From Candidatus Zhuqueibacterota bacterium (GTDB taxonomy: Bacteria > Zhuqueibacterota > Zhuqueibacteria > Zhuqueibacterales > Zhuqueibacteraceae), in contig JAKEEU010000239.1 in NCBI GenBank assembly GCA_022616415.1, forward strand, positions 1 through 64,000: DNA of 64,000 nt, written 5' to 3'. Numbering within the stretch: position 1 is the first letter of the stretch; every line of letters starts with the position of its first letter. This document shows, in pieces, positions 35,363-44,438 of the stretch. The position numbers and the translations under genes were made by a program. The notes beneath the pieces were generated by a model, which was not told the DNA's origin, did no database searches, and worked only from the letters and a program-made list of their open reading frames with translations.

Positions 35363-36147
35363 CGCAGATCTCCCAACCTTCCCATGTAATTGAGCGTAAA
35401 AACTTCGTCCGGCAATTGGCGCGGTTTGATGGTTTGATAAATCATCAATGACCGGTAGCCTTTGTACAACGGGCTGGTGGTTTCAATCACCGAGGGCCGC
35501 ACCAGGCCATTGCCGAAATTTTTGTCCTCTTTGAACTCCAGCGTTTTGATCAGCATGCCCGAGGCCGAGTACGCTTCGACTTTGCGCAAATTCTTTTTGT
35601 CCTTCGTCACCCACATCTTCAGTTTATCGTAAGCAACGGTTTTGTTTTTCGCTTTCAGATCGAGAATATGCTCTGCTTCCGTCTCTCCGGCAAAAACGGC
35701 GTCGTACTCCACGTGATACTCGAGCTGCATGAGGTCGGCATTGTTGAACACGCCGCCAATCACGGACTGCAGGCTGGTGATGCGAATGGGCTTGTTGACG
35801 TTCGGAATGTAGAGCCACATGTTTTCTCCCAGCCGCAAAGTGGCGCGGCCTTTCTCGCTGGCGGGCGTGAGGTACATCATGGCGATCTTGTCTTTGCCTT
35901 TCTTGACGGTGAAAAAAGTGAATTCCTTTTTGCTACCGTCCGGCTCTTCGTTGACAATCCGGCGAATCGCTTCGTACGACGCGGGCATGAGGTTGTCATC
36001 CACCGTCTTGAGCAGGACGTTGGCGTTTTGCGCCGTCACTATCAGCGGTGGCATGGACAAAATCAGGATGAGAGAGAATATTATTTTCATCATAAATCCG
36101 GCGAGGAAGATGAAACCCAGCCCGAGGTTGAGTTTGCCTGTTTTCAT
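35359..36147 (-). CDS. LolA-like outer-membrane lipoprotein-sorting protein
   Basis: A 262-aa periplasmic protein; the ATG at 36147 has AAAGGAG upstream. Two Met-led hydrophobic stretches are present, and MKIIFSLILILSMPPLIVTA looks like the signal peptide. The core reads KEFTFFTVKKGKDKIAMMYL, GRATLRLGENMWLYIPN and IRITSLQSVIGGVFNNADLMQ, as in LolA/LolB-type open barrels that carry lipid. TLEFKEDKNFGNGLVRPSV is family-typical. It lies 25 bp after the ABC permease. Confidence 0.85.
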   Translation of the reverse strand: MKTGKLNLGLGFIFLAGFMMKIIFSLILILSMPPLIVTAQNANVLLKTVDDNLMPASYEAIRRIVNEEPDGSKKEFTFFTVKKGKDKIAMMYLTPASEKGRATLRLGENMWLYIPNVNKPIRITSLQSVIGGVFNNADLMQLEYHVEYDAVFAGETEAEHILDLKAKNKTVAYDKLKMWVTKDKKNLRKVEAYSASGMLIKTLEFKEDKNFGNGLVRPSVIETTSPLYKGYRSLMIYQTIKPRQLPDEVFTLNYMGRLGDLR

Positions 36148-36172
36148 GGTCTGCTCCTTTCCATAATCTAAA

Positions 36173-37405
36173 TTACACATGCCCCAGCGCATCCACCGGC
36201 TCCATCTTCGAAGCTTTGTATGCAGGTTGTAAGCTGGCAAAGATGGAAACCAGCATGACGATGATCGTCACCAAAACAACTTCACGCGGTGGAATGCTCG
36301 GCGCCAACGACACTTGCATCATGCCGAAGGTAAAGTTGATCGGCGTCGCGTTCATCAACCACAGCAGGCCGAGTCCGATGACGACACCGGCAACCGTGCT
36401 CAGCAAGCCCATCGCAAAGCCTTCCGCCAAAAACAGCGAGAGAATGCGGCTCGGGCGCGTGCCGATGGCGGCGATGGTGCCGATCTCGCTGATGCGCTCG
36501 TACACCGACATGGTCATGATGTTCAAGATGCTGACCAAGACGATGGAGATCAAGATAAATTTTACGACGAGAATCAGCAAATCCACAATGCGCGCGATGC
36601 TGGCGAACGGCGAAAGCTGCTCCCAGGTGTGCACTTCGATTCCTGATTTTGGCGCGGCGACTTCTTTTTTGAATTGGCCGAAAACGCTTTTGAGCTGATC
36701 GAAATTTTTCAGGCGCACGGCGATTTCGATAATCTCGAGTTCTTCCATGCGCAAGAGCGTTTTCGCATCGTCGATATGAATGTAGCCATCCTTGCCCGCA
36801 GGCCCCAGCACGCTTTCAATCACCGCGCCAATGCGCAGCGGAACGCCGTTGACCGAGCCGTCTTTGTTCGTTGCCACCAAAACAACTTCATCGTCGACTT
36901 TCAGGTCAAGGCCTTTCATCAAATTCTGCGGGACGAGAATTTCACCAGGCTTGAGAAATTGATTGGGGTCGGGGAGCTCGCCTTGTATTCTTTTGACGAG
37001 ATCAGGGCAGGTTTGATTCTCATGCTCGGGATAGACCGCGCTCAAACGCAGGTTCGAGGTTTGCGCATAATTGCTGATCATCGCGCCGAACTTGAGGCGC
37101 GGGCTGTAGGCCGCAACCTGAGGATTCTGTTTGAGCAACTCCTCTACTTTGGCGAGTTGTTGGCCGGACAAGATGAGGTTGAGCGGCAGGTTGTCAATCG
37201 ACTCGACGTAGCCTTTTTTGTGAATCTGCAAATCGCCCAGCGAGCTGTTGGTGATGACGCCGACCATTTGGGTTTTGAACGAAATCGCCAGGCCGCCGAA
37301 GACGATGACGAGAATCACGCCGAAGGCAATAAGCGAAGAGGTGAGCAACGTGCGGCGTTTATAGCGGAAGAGATTCCGCACGGCGATTTTGATGAGATTG
37401 CGCAT
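36173..37405 (-). CDS. FtsX/MacB/LolCE-type ABC transporter permease
   Basis: A 410-aa permease with the four-TM layout of the family: TM1 at residues 17-42, a periplasmic domain of about 200 residues, then TM2-4 (LILVVKFILISIVLVSILNI, TVAGVVIGLGLLWLM, VVLVTIIVMLVSIFASLQPA). The C-terminus ends ASKMEPVDALGHV, typical of LolE/MacB. Such permeases extract lipids or lipoproteins from the inner membrane or drive periplasmic partners mechanically. Confidence 0.93.
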   Translation of the reverse strand: MRNLIKIAVRNLFRYKRRTLLTSSLIAFGVILVIVFGGLAISFKTQMVGVITNSSLGDLQIHKKGYVESIDNLPLNLILSGQQLAKVEELLKQNPQVAAYSPRLKFGAMISNYAQTSNLRLSAVYPEHENQTCPDLVKRIQGELPDPNQFLKPGEILVPQNLMKGLDLKVDDEVVLVATNKDGSVNGVPLRIGAVIESVLGPAGKDGYIHIDDAKTLLRMEELEIIEIAVRLKNFDQLKSVFGQFKKEVAAPKSGIEVHTWEQLSPFASIARIVDLLILVVKFILISIVLVSILNIMTMSVYERISEIGTIAAIGTRPSRILSLFLAEGFAMGLLSTVAGVVIGLGLLWLMNATPINFTFGMMQVSLAPSIPPREVVLVTIIVMLVSIFASLQPAYKASKMEPVDALGHV

Positions 37406-37451
37406 GATATTTCTTTCTGTAAATTGGGCAATAACAACCAGAATAGAATTC

Positions 37452-38153
37452 TCAGCCCAGACCGGCGGTCTGGGTTACGCTGTTGACCAACACGCCGTCT
37501 TCCAACGTGTAGAGAATTTCGGCTTCACCGACGATCTTCGGATCGTGCGTTGAGAAAATAAAGGTTGTGCCAAATTCCTTTTGCATTTCGTGCATGATGG
37601 CAATCACCTTAAAGGCTGTCGCATGATCGAGATTGGCGGTCGGCTCATCGGCGAGCACGATTTGCGGATTGGTGACCAAGGCGCGCGCCACGGCCACGCG
37701 CTGTTTCTGCCCGCCGGAAATCTGGTTGGGATATTTGCCTTTTTGATCGAGCATGCCGACTTTATCGAGCAAATTCAAAATGCGCTCGCGACGCTCTTTT
37801 GCGGGCACACGCTTGATCATCAGCAGCGGGTATTCGACGTTTTCATAAACGGTGAGCACGGGAATGAGATTGAAATTTTGGAAGACGAAGCCGAGCGTTT
37901 CCCCGCGAAAATTTGCGGCGTCTTTGCGGCTGAGTGCGCCGAGGTTGGCGCTGTTGATGGTAATACTGCCTGCGGTGGGCTTGTCCAAAGCGCCGATCAA
38001 ATTCAGCAGCGTGGATTTGCCGCTGCCCGACGGCCCGATGAACGAAACAAAGGCCTGCTTGCCAATTTCAAGGTCAATGCCTTTCAGCGCAGTCACCGGC
38101 ACTTCGCCGGTGTGATAGACTTTGGTGACGTTTTCCAGTTTGATTAAACTCAT
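37452..38153 (-). CDS. LolD/MacB-type ABC transporter ATPase
   Basis: A 233-aa cytosolic ATPase with Walker A GPSGSGKSTLLN, signature SGGQKQRVAVARAL, Walker B IVLADEPTANLD and the H-loop STHDPKIV. Length and motifs match LolD. GGAG precedes the ATG at 11 nt. It pairs with the permease gene 46 bp downstream. Confidence 0.95.
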   Translation of the reverse strand: MSLIKLENVTKVYHTGEVPVTALKGIDLEIGKQAFVSFIGPSGSGKSTLLNLIGALDKPTAGSITINSANLGALSRKDAANFRGETLGFVFQNFNLIPVLTVYENVEYPLLMIKRVPAKERRERILNLLDKVGMLDQKGKYPNQISGGQKQRVAVARALVTNPQIVLADEPTANLDHATAFKVIAIMHEMQKEFGTTFIFSTHDPKIVGEAEILYTLEDGVLVNSVTQTAGLG

Positions 38154-38168
38154 TTTTCATTCACTCCA

Positions 38169-39217
38169 TCAAAAGGCGATTTGAAACAGGGCCGTCAAAA
38201 TATTATCGGTGCCTTTTAGCGCATCATCGCGAATTTCGTAATTGACCGTGATGCGTTGTGCCTTGTCAAAATAATAGCCGGCCAACAACGTTGTTCTTTT
38301 CTGTTTCACGGTTTGAGAAAGATTTTTGTTTGGTTCAAAGGCATCGTAGCGAATGCCGAGCTCAACTTTCGGCAAGACGAAATAGGTGCCGTAGAGATAA
38401 TAGCCTCGAGGTTCAATAGCATCGCCCGAAGTTTCATAGCTAGCCAGAATATATTCGCCCTGAATTCTAAATTCTCTGCCGAGCGCTTTATGATTCCATG
38501 CGACATCGACGCCGAACGCCGATTCGGCAAAAGCGGCCAAAGCCGTTGTGCTCGTGAACTTTCCTCGAAAATAGGAAGCGCCCAAATTGATTCCCGGCGG
38601 CGCTTTGAGGTGGCCGCGCAACGCCACGTCTTTGTCGGCATTGTTGTCTGTTTGCAGAATCCCATTGCCGTTCATCGCCATGATTTTGTAACCGAGAGCG
38701 AATCCGTTTTGGGATTGAAATTCACCGGCGAGCTGCGCGCCGATATCGCGAAAGCTGCCGCTGCTTTGCTCCGGATTGATTCGCCCCAGTTCTCGAGTGA
38801 TGCCGTTGGTGACGAAGCTGGGATCGATGAACTTCCAATAAATGATGCTTGGATACGCTTCGATACCAAAGGGATATTTGAATTGGCCGATGCGGAGCGC
38901 CGCCAGAGGGTGCAATTCATACTCCATCCACGCTTGTAAAAGCGCCGCCGTTTTTCCGCCGAGCACGCCTTCCATCATGAGATGATAGCTGATTTTTTCA
39001 CGAACCATTCCACTCGCTCCCAAACGCGCGCGGGTCAATTGGAAGGTGGCGTTTTTGCCGGCGGTTTCATCATTGACAAAGCTGGATTGCAGCCAAAGGA
39101 AGGGAGTGAAGGTCGGCTTGAATTTCTTTTCGCTTCCTGGGCAAAAGCCGCTCGGATAGGGCTTATCGCGAGAAACGCCATCCCAAAGATCAGAAATTTT
39201 GCGACAACGGTGTTCAT
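38169..39217 (-). CDS. Porin O/P-like outer-membrane barrel, apparent frameshift after the signal peptide
   Basis: A start at 39217 (GAGG upstream) gives a clean signal peptide, MNTVVAKFLIFGMAFLAISP to RAAFAQ. The frame then leaves the barrel frame at an AAAA run (39127-39130). The barrel frame, KFKPTFTPFLWLQSSF onward, lacks a signal peptide of its own. Adding one A would join them as QEAKKKFKP. The barrel part (about 330 aa) contains IGQFKYPFGIE and ends FQIAF, as in phosphate-selective porin O/P relatives. Sequencing error, pseudogene or slippage are all possible. Its ABC ATPase neighbour starts 15 bp downstream. Confidence 0.78.
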
Positions 39218-39366
39218 TTTTCGCCTCGACGAACTCACATTTCATATACCCGATTTGTCCGGTCTATTCTTCTATTTTGTTTGATGCAAAGTCATCACGA
39301 TTTGTTACAAATCATCGGAGGAGAGAAAGCGCGACTCCTTGTTGCCAGTCGCATAATTTTTATTAA

Positions 39367-41421
39367 TCATTGCAGAGGGATGGAGATGGTAAACTGCGTT
39401 CCTTTCCCTTCTTCACTTTTCACCTCGATTGTGCCTTGATGCTGCAAAACAATTTGCTGGGTGATGGCGAGACCCATGCCGGTGCCGTCGGGTTTGGTGG
39501 TGTAATAAAGGTTGAAAATTTTGTCGAGACTTTCTTGGGGAATGCCGCTGCCGGTGTCTTGTACAAAAATGGTCACCGCCCCTTTACTGGCCGAGCAGGC
39601 AAGTGTGATGATTCCTCCGGCCGGTGTCGCAGCGAGTGCGTTTTGCAGCAAATTGAGAATGGCTTGTGTCATCTGTTCGCGATCCAGGCGCAGCTCGATG
39701 TCGCAATCAACGTTGGTTTGGAAATGAATGCCCTTGCCTCTGGCCTGGCTCTCGAACAATGTTACCACTTGATCGATAAATTGTTTGAGCGCGATTCGGC
39801 TCAAATTTAATTGCGGCGGTCGCGCCAAGCGGAGAAATTGTTGGATAATATGATTGACGCGCCGCACTTCCGATTTCAGCACAGAGGTGAGGGATTGAAA
39901 TTCTTTCACGCCATTACCGGGCAGAAACTCCTTTTCAAAGCGCTGCGCAATCATCGAGATGGCATTGAGCGGGTTGCGAATCTCGTGCGCCACGCCGGAG
40001 GCCAACTCGCCCATCGCCAGCAGTTTTTCGCGCCGCCGCATCTGCTCTTCCATTCGCCGCACTTCAGTCAAGTCTTTGATCACCGCCGTCGCCGATTCCA
40101 TCTCGCCTTTTTCATCATAAGTGAACGAAGTGCTGACGGAAAGAATGCGCCGATGATTATTGCCGAGATCGTATGTTGCTTCGAGGTCTCGCGCCGGTTC
40201 GCGTTTCAATAAACTGTCGAGCAGCACGGCGTGGTTGTTCCCGAAAATCTCGCCATACTTCTTTCCCACCGCCTTTTCGGCAGCGATGCCGAAGATTTGC
40301 TCTGCGCTCTTGTTGAAGAGCGTGACGGTTTGATGGCGGTCGATGGTGACCACGGCGTCGGCCATGTTTTGCAAAATATCGCCGGTGTAGGTTTTAATGC
40401 GCTGATATTCGTGCGAAATGGTCTGGAGATTTTGATTCACCAAGATGAACGTGATCAACACCACGCCAATCGTGATGAGCAGCAACGACATGATTCCCAG
40501 CCGCCGCTGCATGCGCGCTGCGAGCGCATGCATTTCATCCATCGACAGGCCGAGACGGAATAGCCCCTCTCGCTCACCGTGTACGATTAAAGCCTTGGCC
40601 ACCTCGAATACTTCCTTATCTTTAAAGCCGGTGACGCGCGTGAAGGCTGAATCGCTTTGCAGCACGCGCTCCAAAAACTCGTCCCCCTCAATTCGTCCAA
40701 GCTCATCGACGCCTTTGCTGGCGGCAATGATGCCTTGCTCGTCTTGCAGCGCGATATATTCTACCCCGCTGTTGTCGCCGAGATCTTGCAGCAGCTTGCC
40801 GATGCCGATGCGCTTTCTGAACTCGAGGAAATATTGGGCGTCAAGATTCAAGATGATGGCCCCGCCACCGGCGCGCAAGCGCTTGACGGCGACGGCATAA
40901 CGTTGGCCTTCTTCAAAACGCGCTGCCTTCAAGCCGATGACGAGTTGGCCGGCTTTTCCATCGAGTATGGGTTGGAAAAAATCCTTCGGTTCGTATTTCG
41001 CCGGCAGGCCGGCGTGCCCGGAATGCGGCAGATAACTGCTGAGAATTTTTTCTCCGCGCGAATTGAAGATGTTGATGCGAAAAATATTGTTGGCGGCGGC
41101 AAATTGTTCGAGCTGACGGGAGGAAAGTACGGTAACGCTGTCGAGACGGGCGATGAGATGCGCGTTGTTTAGCAGCCGCTCGGTAAGCAGTTGCTCGATC
41201 TCTTGGCTTGATAGAATGGTATTAATGCTGCTCTGCGCGATCGCTTCGATGAGTGAGGTGGCCTCTTCCGTCATCAAATGCGACAACTCGCGACGGCTCT
41301 GCACCAGCTCAACAATCGCCGAGGTAACCATCAGCAACGTCACCACGACGGTGGCGGCAATCACATAACGAGGTTGAATGCTCAGCATGCGTTTCATGGC
41401 AGACTCATGCGTCCGGTGCAT
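39367..41421 (-). CDS. Membrane sensor histidine kinase with PAS domain
   Basis: A 684-aa kinase from MHRTHESAMKRM (weak GGAA; a second ATG lies at 41397). TM1 is at residues 19-40, a periplasmic sensor of about 280 residues follows, and TM2 is LGIMSLLLITIGVVLITFIL. A PAS domain then begins with MADAVVTIDRHQTVTLFNKS. HisKA has the phosphorylated His in GVAHEIRNPLNAISM, and HATPase_c has NLLQNALAATP, DTGSGIP and GTGMGLAI. It probably phosphorylates the sigma54 regulator at the far end of the same gene run. Confidence 0.94.
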   Translation of the reverse strand: MHRTHESAMKRMLSIQPRYVIAATVVVTLLMVTSAIVELVQSRRELSHLMTEEATSLIEAIAQSSINTILSSQEIEQLLTERLLNNAHLIARLDSVTVLSSRQLEQFAAANNIFRINIFNSRGEKILSSYLPHSGHAGLPAKYEPKDFFQPILDGKAGQLVIGLKAARFEEGQRYAVAVKRLRAGGGAIILNLDAQYFLEFRKRIGIGKLLQDLGDNSGVEYIALQDEQGIIAASKGVDELGRIEGDEFLERVLQSDSAFTRVTGFKDKEVFEVAKALIVHGEREGLFRLGLSMDEMHALAARMQRRLGIMSLLLITIGVVLITFILVNQNLQTISHEYQRIKTYTGDILQNMADAVVTIDRHQTVTLFNKSAEQIFGIAAEKAVGKKYGEIFGNNHAVLLDSLLKREPARDLEATYDLGNNHRRILSVSTSFTYDEKGEMESATAVIKDLTEVRRMEEQMRRREKLLAMGELASGVAHEIRNPLNAISMIAQRFEKEFLPGNGVKEFQSLTSVLKSEVRRVNHIIQQFLRLARPPQLNLSRIALKQFIDQVVTLFESQARGKGIHFQTNVDCDIELRLDREQMTQAILNLLQNALAATPAGGIITLACSASKGAVTIFVQDTGSGIPQESLDKIFNLYYTTKPDGTGMGLAITQQIVLQHQGTIEVKSEEGKGTQFTISIPLQ

Positions 41422-41441
41422 ATTTTCCAAAAATAAAAAAA

Positions 41442-42404
41442 TTATTGTCTCGCTTGTTCGATGAGTGATTGTTTTCCAGTCAACTTCATTTTTGTCGCCC
41501 GCAGCTTCAGCTTGGTTTGATCGCCCAGCAGCTTTTCCCATTCGCCATAAACCGGATTGGGCAGAATAAACCAATCCATGCCCCAGTGTGATGCGGCGGA
41601 ATCGGCGCGCGCATAGCGTCGCTCGATTTCGGTCAAATGTGCCTCTGCGGAAGTGGAACGGAGCTTCGCGACCGCGAACGACTCGGAAAAATCTCGCAGA
41701 TTGTCGCCGATGTAAAGTAGAATGTTGTATCGCCGTGCGATCTCTTCACGTCTCGCCGACTTGTCCGAAGACTCGCCTTTCTTTTTGAGTAGAAGGCGTT
41801 CGGCGATGTTGCCGGTGTTGATCTCCAATCTCTCCAGCGCCTGAATCGTCGATTGCCGGTTTGTCTCGGATCGATTGGAGAGGTAAACGACGGTGACGCC
41901 ATGGCTCTCGGCTTTTGCGATGAAATCTTTCGCGCCCGGCACCAACGCAACTTCGTCAGGGTAATCCTTCTCAAACACCTCCCAAAGCGCATCGGTGTAT
42001 TCCAGATTGTTCTGGTACAAAAAAGTCTGAAACGTGGAATTGTCCAAAACCGTTTCATCCAAGTCCATCACCACCGCGGGTTTGGGAAAAGCCAATTGAC
42101 CGGCCTGCAAAATCACTTCGAGACGCCGCTCGGCGCATTCGTAAATTTGCAGGCAGCAGGCGCGATATTCGGCTGCAGTCTGCATGTACAGATTGCTCCC
42201 CATTCGCCACGCCATCGGGAAGGGCGGGACTTGTTTTTGCGCGATGGCTTCATCAGCAAAAATGGCCCGCATAACCGTCGAGCCAGTGAGCGCGCCCAGG
42301 ATGAAGCACAGCGCGGCGACGATAATGAGGGCCGAGACTGGCCTGGCTGTGAAGAAACGGCTTGCCGCATGGCGGAGAAAACTTTTCTGGTTGGAATTTT
42401 TCAT
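41442..42404 (-). CDS. HAD acid phosphatase / 5'-nucleotidase, lipoprotein e(P4)-like
   Basis: A 320-aa class B/C acid phosphatase-type HAD enzyme, starting at MKNSNQKSF with AGGGA upstream. One TM or signal anchor lies at about residues 24-47. The catalytic motif is VVMDLDETVLDNS; VVYLSNRSET and LLYIGDNLRDFSE complete the HAD site. It probably removes phosphate from nucleotides in the periplasm. The usual lipobox Cys is not obvious, so it may be a membrane-anchored form. Confidence 0.9.
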   Translation of the reverse strand: MKNSNQKSFLRHAASRFFTARPVSALIIVAALCFILGALTGSTVMRAIFADEAIAQKQVPPFPMAWRMGSNLYMQTAAEYRACCLQIYECAERRLEVILQAGQLAFPKPAVVMDLDETVLDNSTFQTFLYQNNLEYTDALWEVFEKDYPDEVALVPGAKDFIAKAESHGVTVVYLSNRSETNRQSTIQALERLEINTGNIAERLLLKKKGESSDKSARREEIARRYNILLYIGDNLRDFSESFAVAKLRSTSAEAHLTEIERRYARADSAASHWGMDWFILPNPVYGEWEKLLGDQTKLKLRATKMKLTGKQSLIEQARQ

Positions 42405-42435
42405 GGCATCCCTGTGATTGACCGCAAAAATTTGT

Positions 42436-42734
42436 TCATAAATCATGCTCCTTGCCGTCTTTCATATTCCAAAGTTTTTTGATGATGGTCTTGCGCGCAA
42501 TGCCCAACCCCAGCAGGGAGAATACGATTTTCCCATGTTCGAGATATTTGCATTCATCCTCCGTTCATGGATCAATGAAAATCGCTTGGTTCTTGATACT
42601 CTTCATCGCAAAAATCATGAGGCGGCAGAATGAAGCGACTTCTTGCCGGACAGATCAAGTTTTTCCATGCAGTTCATTTGGTGCAGCTTGCGTAAATTTC
42701 TCTCGTCCTCAACGATGAGTATTTTCTCAGCCAT
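42436..42734 (-). pseudogene. Remnant of an NtrC-family response regulator, centre deleted
   Basis: ATG at 42734 opens MAEKILIVEDERNLRKLHQ, a receiver-domain N-terminus, but the frame ends after 39 codons. About 100 bp further on, the minus strand encodes LLGLGIARKTIIKKLWN and a stop at 42436, the C-terminal Fis-type helix-turn-helix of the same family. Everything between (some 400 residues in a normal NtrC protein) is lost. A phosphatase gene starts just downstream. Confidence 0.75.
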
Positions 42735-43076
42735 GTTTGCCTTCTCTCTTTATGATTTTGCAACAATCAGACCGAGAATCGCAGCAATTACACATCGAAT
42801 TTTCAAAGACTTATGATAAACATAAAAAGGTTCTTTTAACGTCTTTTCTCAAAATTAAAAAAATGAGGAGAATAATTCTCAATTTTCATCAAAAGTGTTG
42901 CAAAACCGCAACGCAAGTGATTCGTTTATCTTTAGCAAAGATGGCAACTCACCAAAGCTTCGTTCAGTTTAATAAATGAGAGCGTGATGGGCTTCGGTTA
43001 AAGATGGCGAGATACGTGCGCGTTATTGACACGCGCAGCCTAGAAGTTGTAGACATTGTTAACAACGGAGGAAAAA
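42735..43076. other. Intergenic region, AT-rich, with two small palindromes
   Basis: No gene is seen. GAGAATAATTCTC (42870s) and GTTGCAAAACCGCAAC (42896-42911) are palindromic. The second has the form of an enhancer-binding-protein site and may have served the dead regulator or the collagen gene. No convincing sigma54 or sigma70 promoter was found. Confidence 0.5.
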
Positions 43077-43730
43077 ATGGCAAAAGTCACAATGGCGAAA
43101 ACCACGCAACCGGCGAACAAGAAAGCAAAAAGCAGAAGCACCAAGGCTGCTGCGAAAGAAAAAGCCGTGAAAGGGAAAGCTCCGGCAATTGCAAAGCTGG
43201 TGAGTGCGGAATTGTTTGTAGCGCTGGAGCAACGGGTTAACGAGCTTGAGACCAAGCTGGCAGAACTGCAATTGAAGGAAGGCCCGCCCGGTCCAAAAGG
43301 CGAAAAAGGTGATGCTGGCCCGCAAGGTCCGCCCGGACCGAAGGGTGAAAAGGGTGAGGCTGGTCCGCAAGGCCCGGCTGGCCCGAAAGGTGAGAAGGGC
43401 GATCCGGGATCAAAGGGCGAAAAGGGTGATGCTGGTCCGCAAGGTTCGCCCGGCCCGAAAGGTGAGAAGGGCGATCCTGGACCTAAAGGAGAAAAAGGCG
43501 AGGCTGGTGCGCAAGGCCCGCCTGGACCAAAAGGTGAGAAGGGCGATTCTGGACCAAAAGGTGATAAGGGTGATGCTGGTCCGCAAGGTCCGCTTGGCCC
43601 GAAAGGCGAGAGGGGCGATCCCGGGCCAAAGGGTGAAAAAGGCGAGGCTGGTCTGCAAGGCCCGCCTGGACCAAAAGGTGATAAGGGCGATCCTGGGCCT
43701 CAGGACCCACCAGCGGCAATTAGTGCATGA
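43077..43730 (+). CDS. Bacterial collagen-like protein without signal peptide
   Basis: A 217-aa protein; GGAGG sits 5 nt before the ATG. Residues 1-42 are Lys/Ala-rich (AKSRSTKAAAKEKAVKGKA). Residues 43-68 form a coiled coil (ELFVALEQRVNELETKLAEL) that could set the trimer register. Residues 69-209 are 47 unbroken Gly-X-Y triplets rich in GPKGEKGD and GPQGPP. The tail is DPPAAISA. No signal peptide or membrane anchor is visible, so it may stay in the cytoplasm or use an unknown route. The repeats are near-identical at DNA level and could expand or contract. Confidence 0.93.
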   Translation: MAKVTMAKTTQPANKKAKSRSTKAAAKEKAVKGKAPAIAKLVSAELFVALEQRVNELETKLAELQLKEGPPGPKGEKGDAGPQGPPGPKGEKGEAGPQGPAGPKGEKGDPGSKGEKGDAGPQGSPGPKGEKGDPGPKGEKGEAGAQGPPGPKGEKGDSGPKGDKGDAGPQGPLGPKGERGDPGPKGEKGEAGLQGPPGPKGDKGDPGPQDPPAAISA

Positions 43731-43842
43731 ACCTCGTAGTGCAGCGTAACCGCAACCAAGTGCATAGAACGACTCAAAGAGCCGTTTGGCGCAATCACCC
43801 AATGAATTGGGGATGAGCACACTGAATTGGCGCAGCAGATTC

Positions 43843-44438
43843 TTAGCGCAAATATTCGTGAATAGCTGCTGCAGCTTTTTTGCCTGCGCCCATGGCGAGA
43901 ATCACAGTCGCGCCGCCGGTGGCGACATCGCCGCCGGCAAAAACACCGGGCTTGCTCGTGGCGCCGGTTTCGGGATCAACCACGATGACGCTGTGCTTGC
44001 CGGTTTTCAAACCAGGCGTGGTCTGCGGAATCAGCGGGTTCGGATCTTGTCCGATTGCGACCACAGCGGTATCAACATCAAGCAAGTAATTGGAATTTTC
44101 AATGGGCACCGGGCGACGGCGTCCCGACTCGTCCGGCTCACCAAGCTGCATTTTGATCAACTCGATGCTGGTAACCCAACCTTTTGCATCGCCTTTCACG
44201 GCCACCGGCGCTTCGAGAAAACGAAATTCGATGCCTTCCTGCTCGGCATGATGCACTTCTTCGAGGCGCGCCGGCAGCTCGTTTCGCGAACGGCGATAAA
44301 CCAGATACGCATGTTCCGCGCCCATGCGTTTGGCGGTTCGCACCGCATCCATGACGGTGTTGCCGCCGCCGATCACTGCGACGCGCCTGCCAACTTTGGC
44401 CGGCGTATCCCAGCGTGGGAAGAGATACGCGCAGCCAT
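43843..44438 (-). pseudogene. C-terminal fragment of glutamate synthase small subunit (gltD-like)
   Basis: The open frame starts around AYLFPRWDTPAKVG and continues VAVIGGGNTVMDAVRTAKRM to GVFAGGDVATGGATVIL, the NADPH-binding half of GltD-type proteins. About 270 N-terminal residues, with both Fe-S cysteine clusters and the FAD site, are missing. The break lies exactly at the stop codon of the YbaK-like gene. A GTG at 44376 could allow a 177-aa product, but it would lack the FAD domain. Confidence 0.85.
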
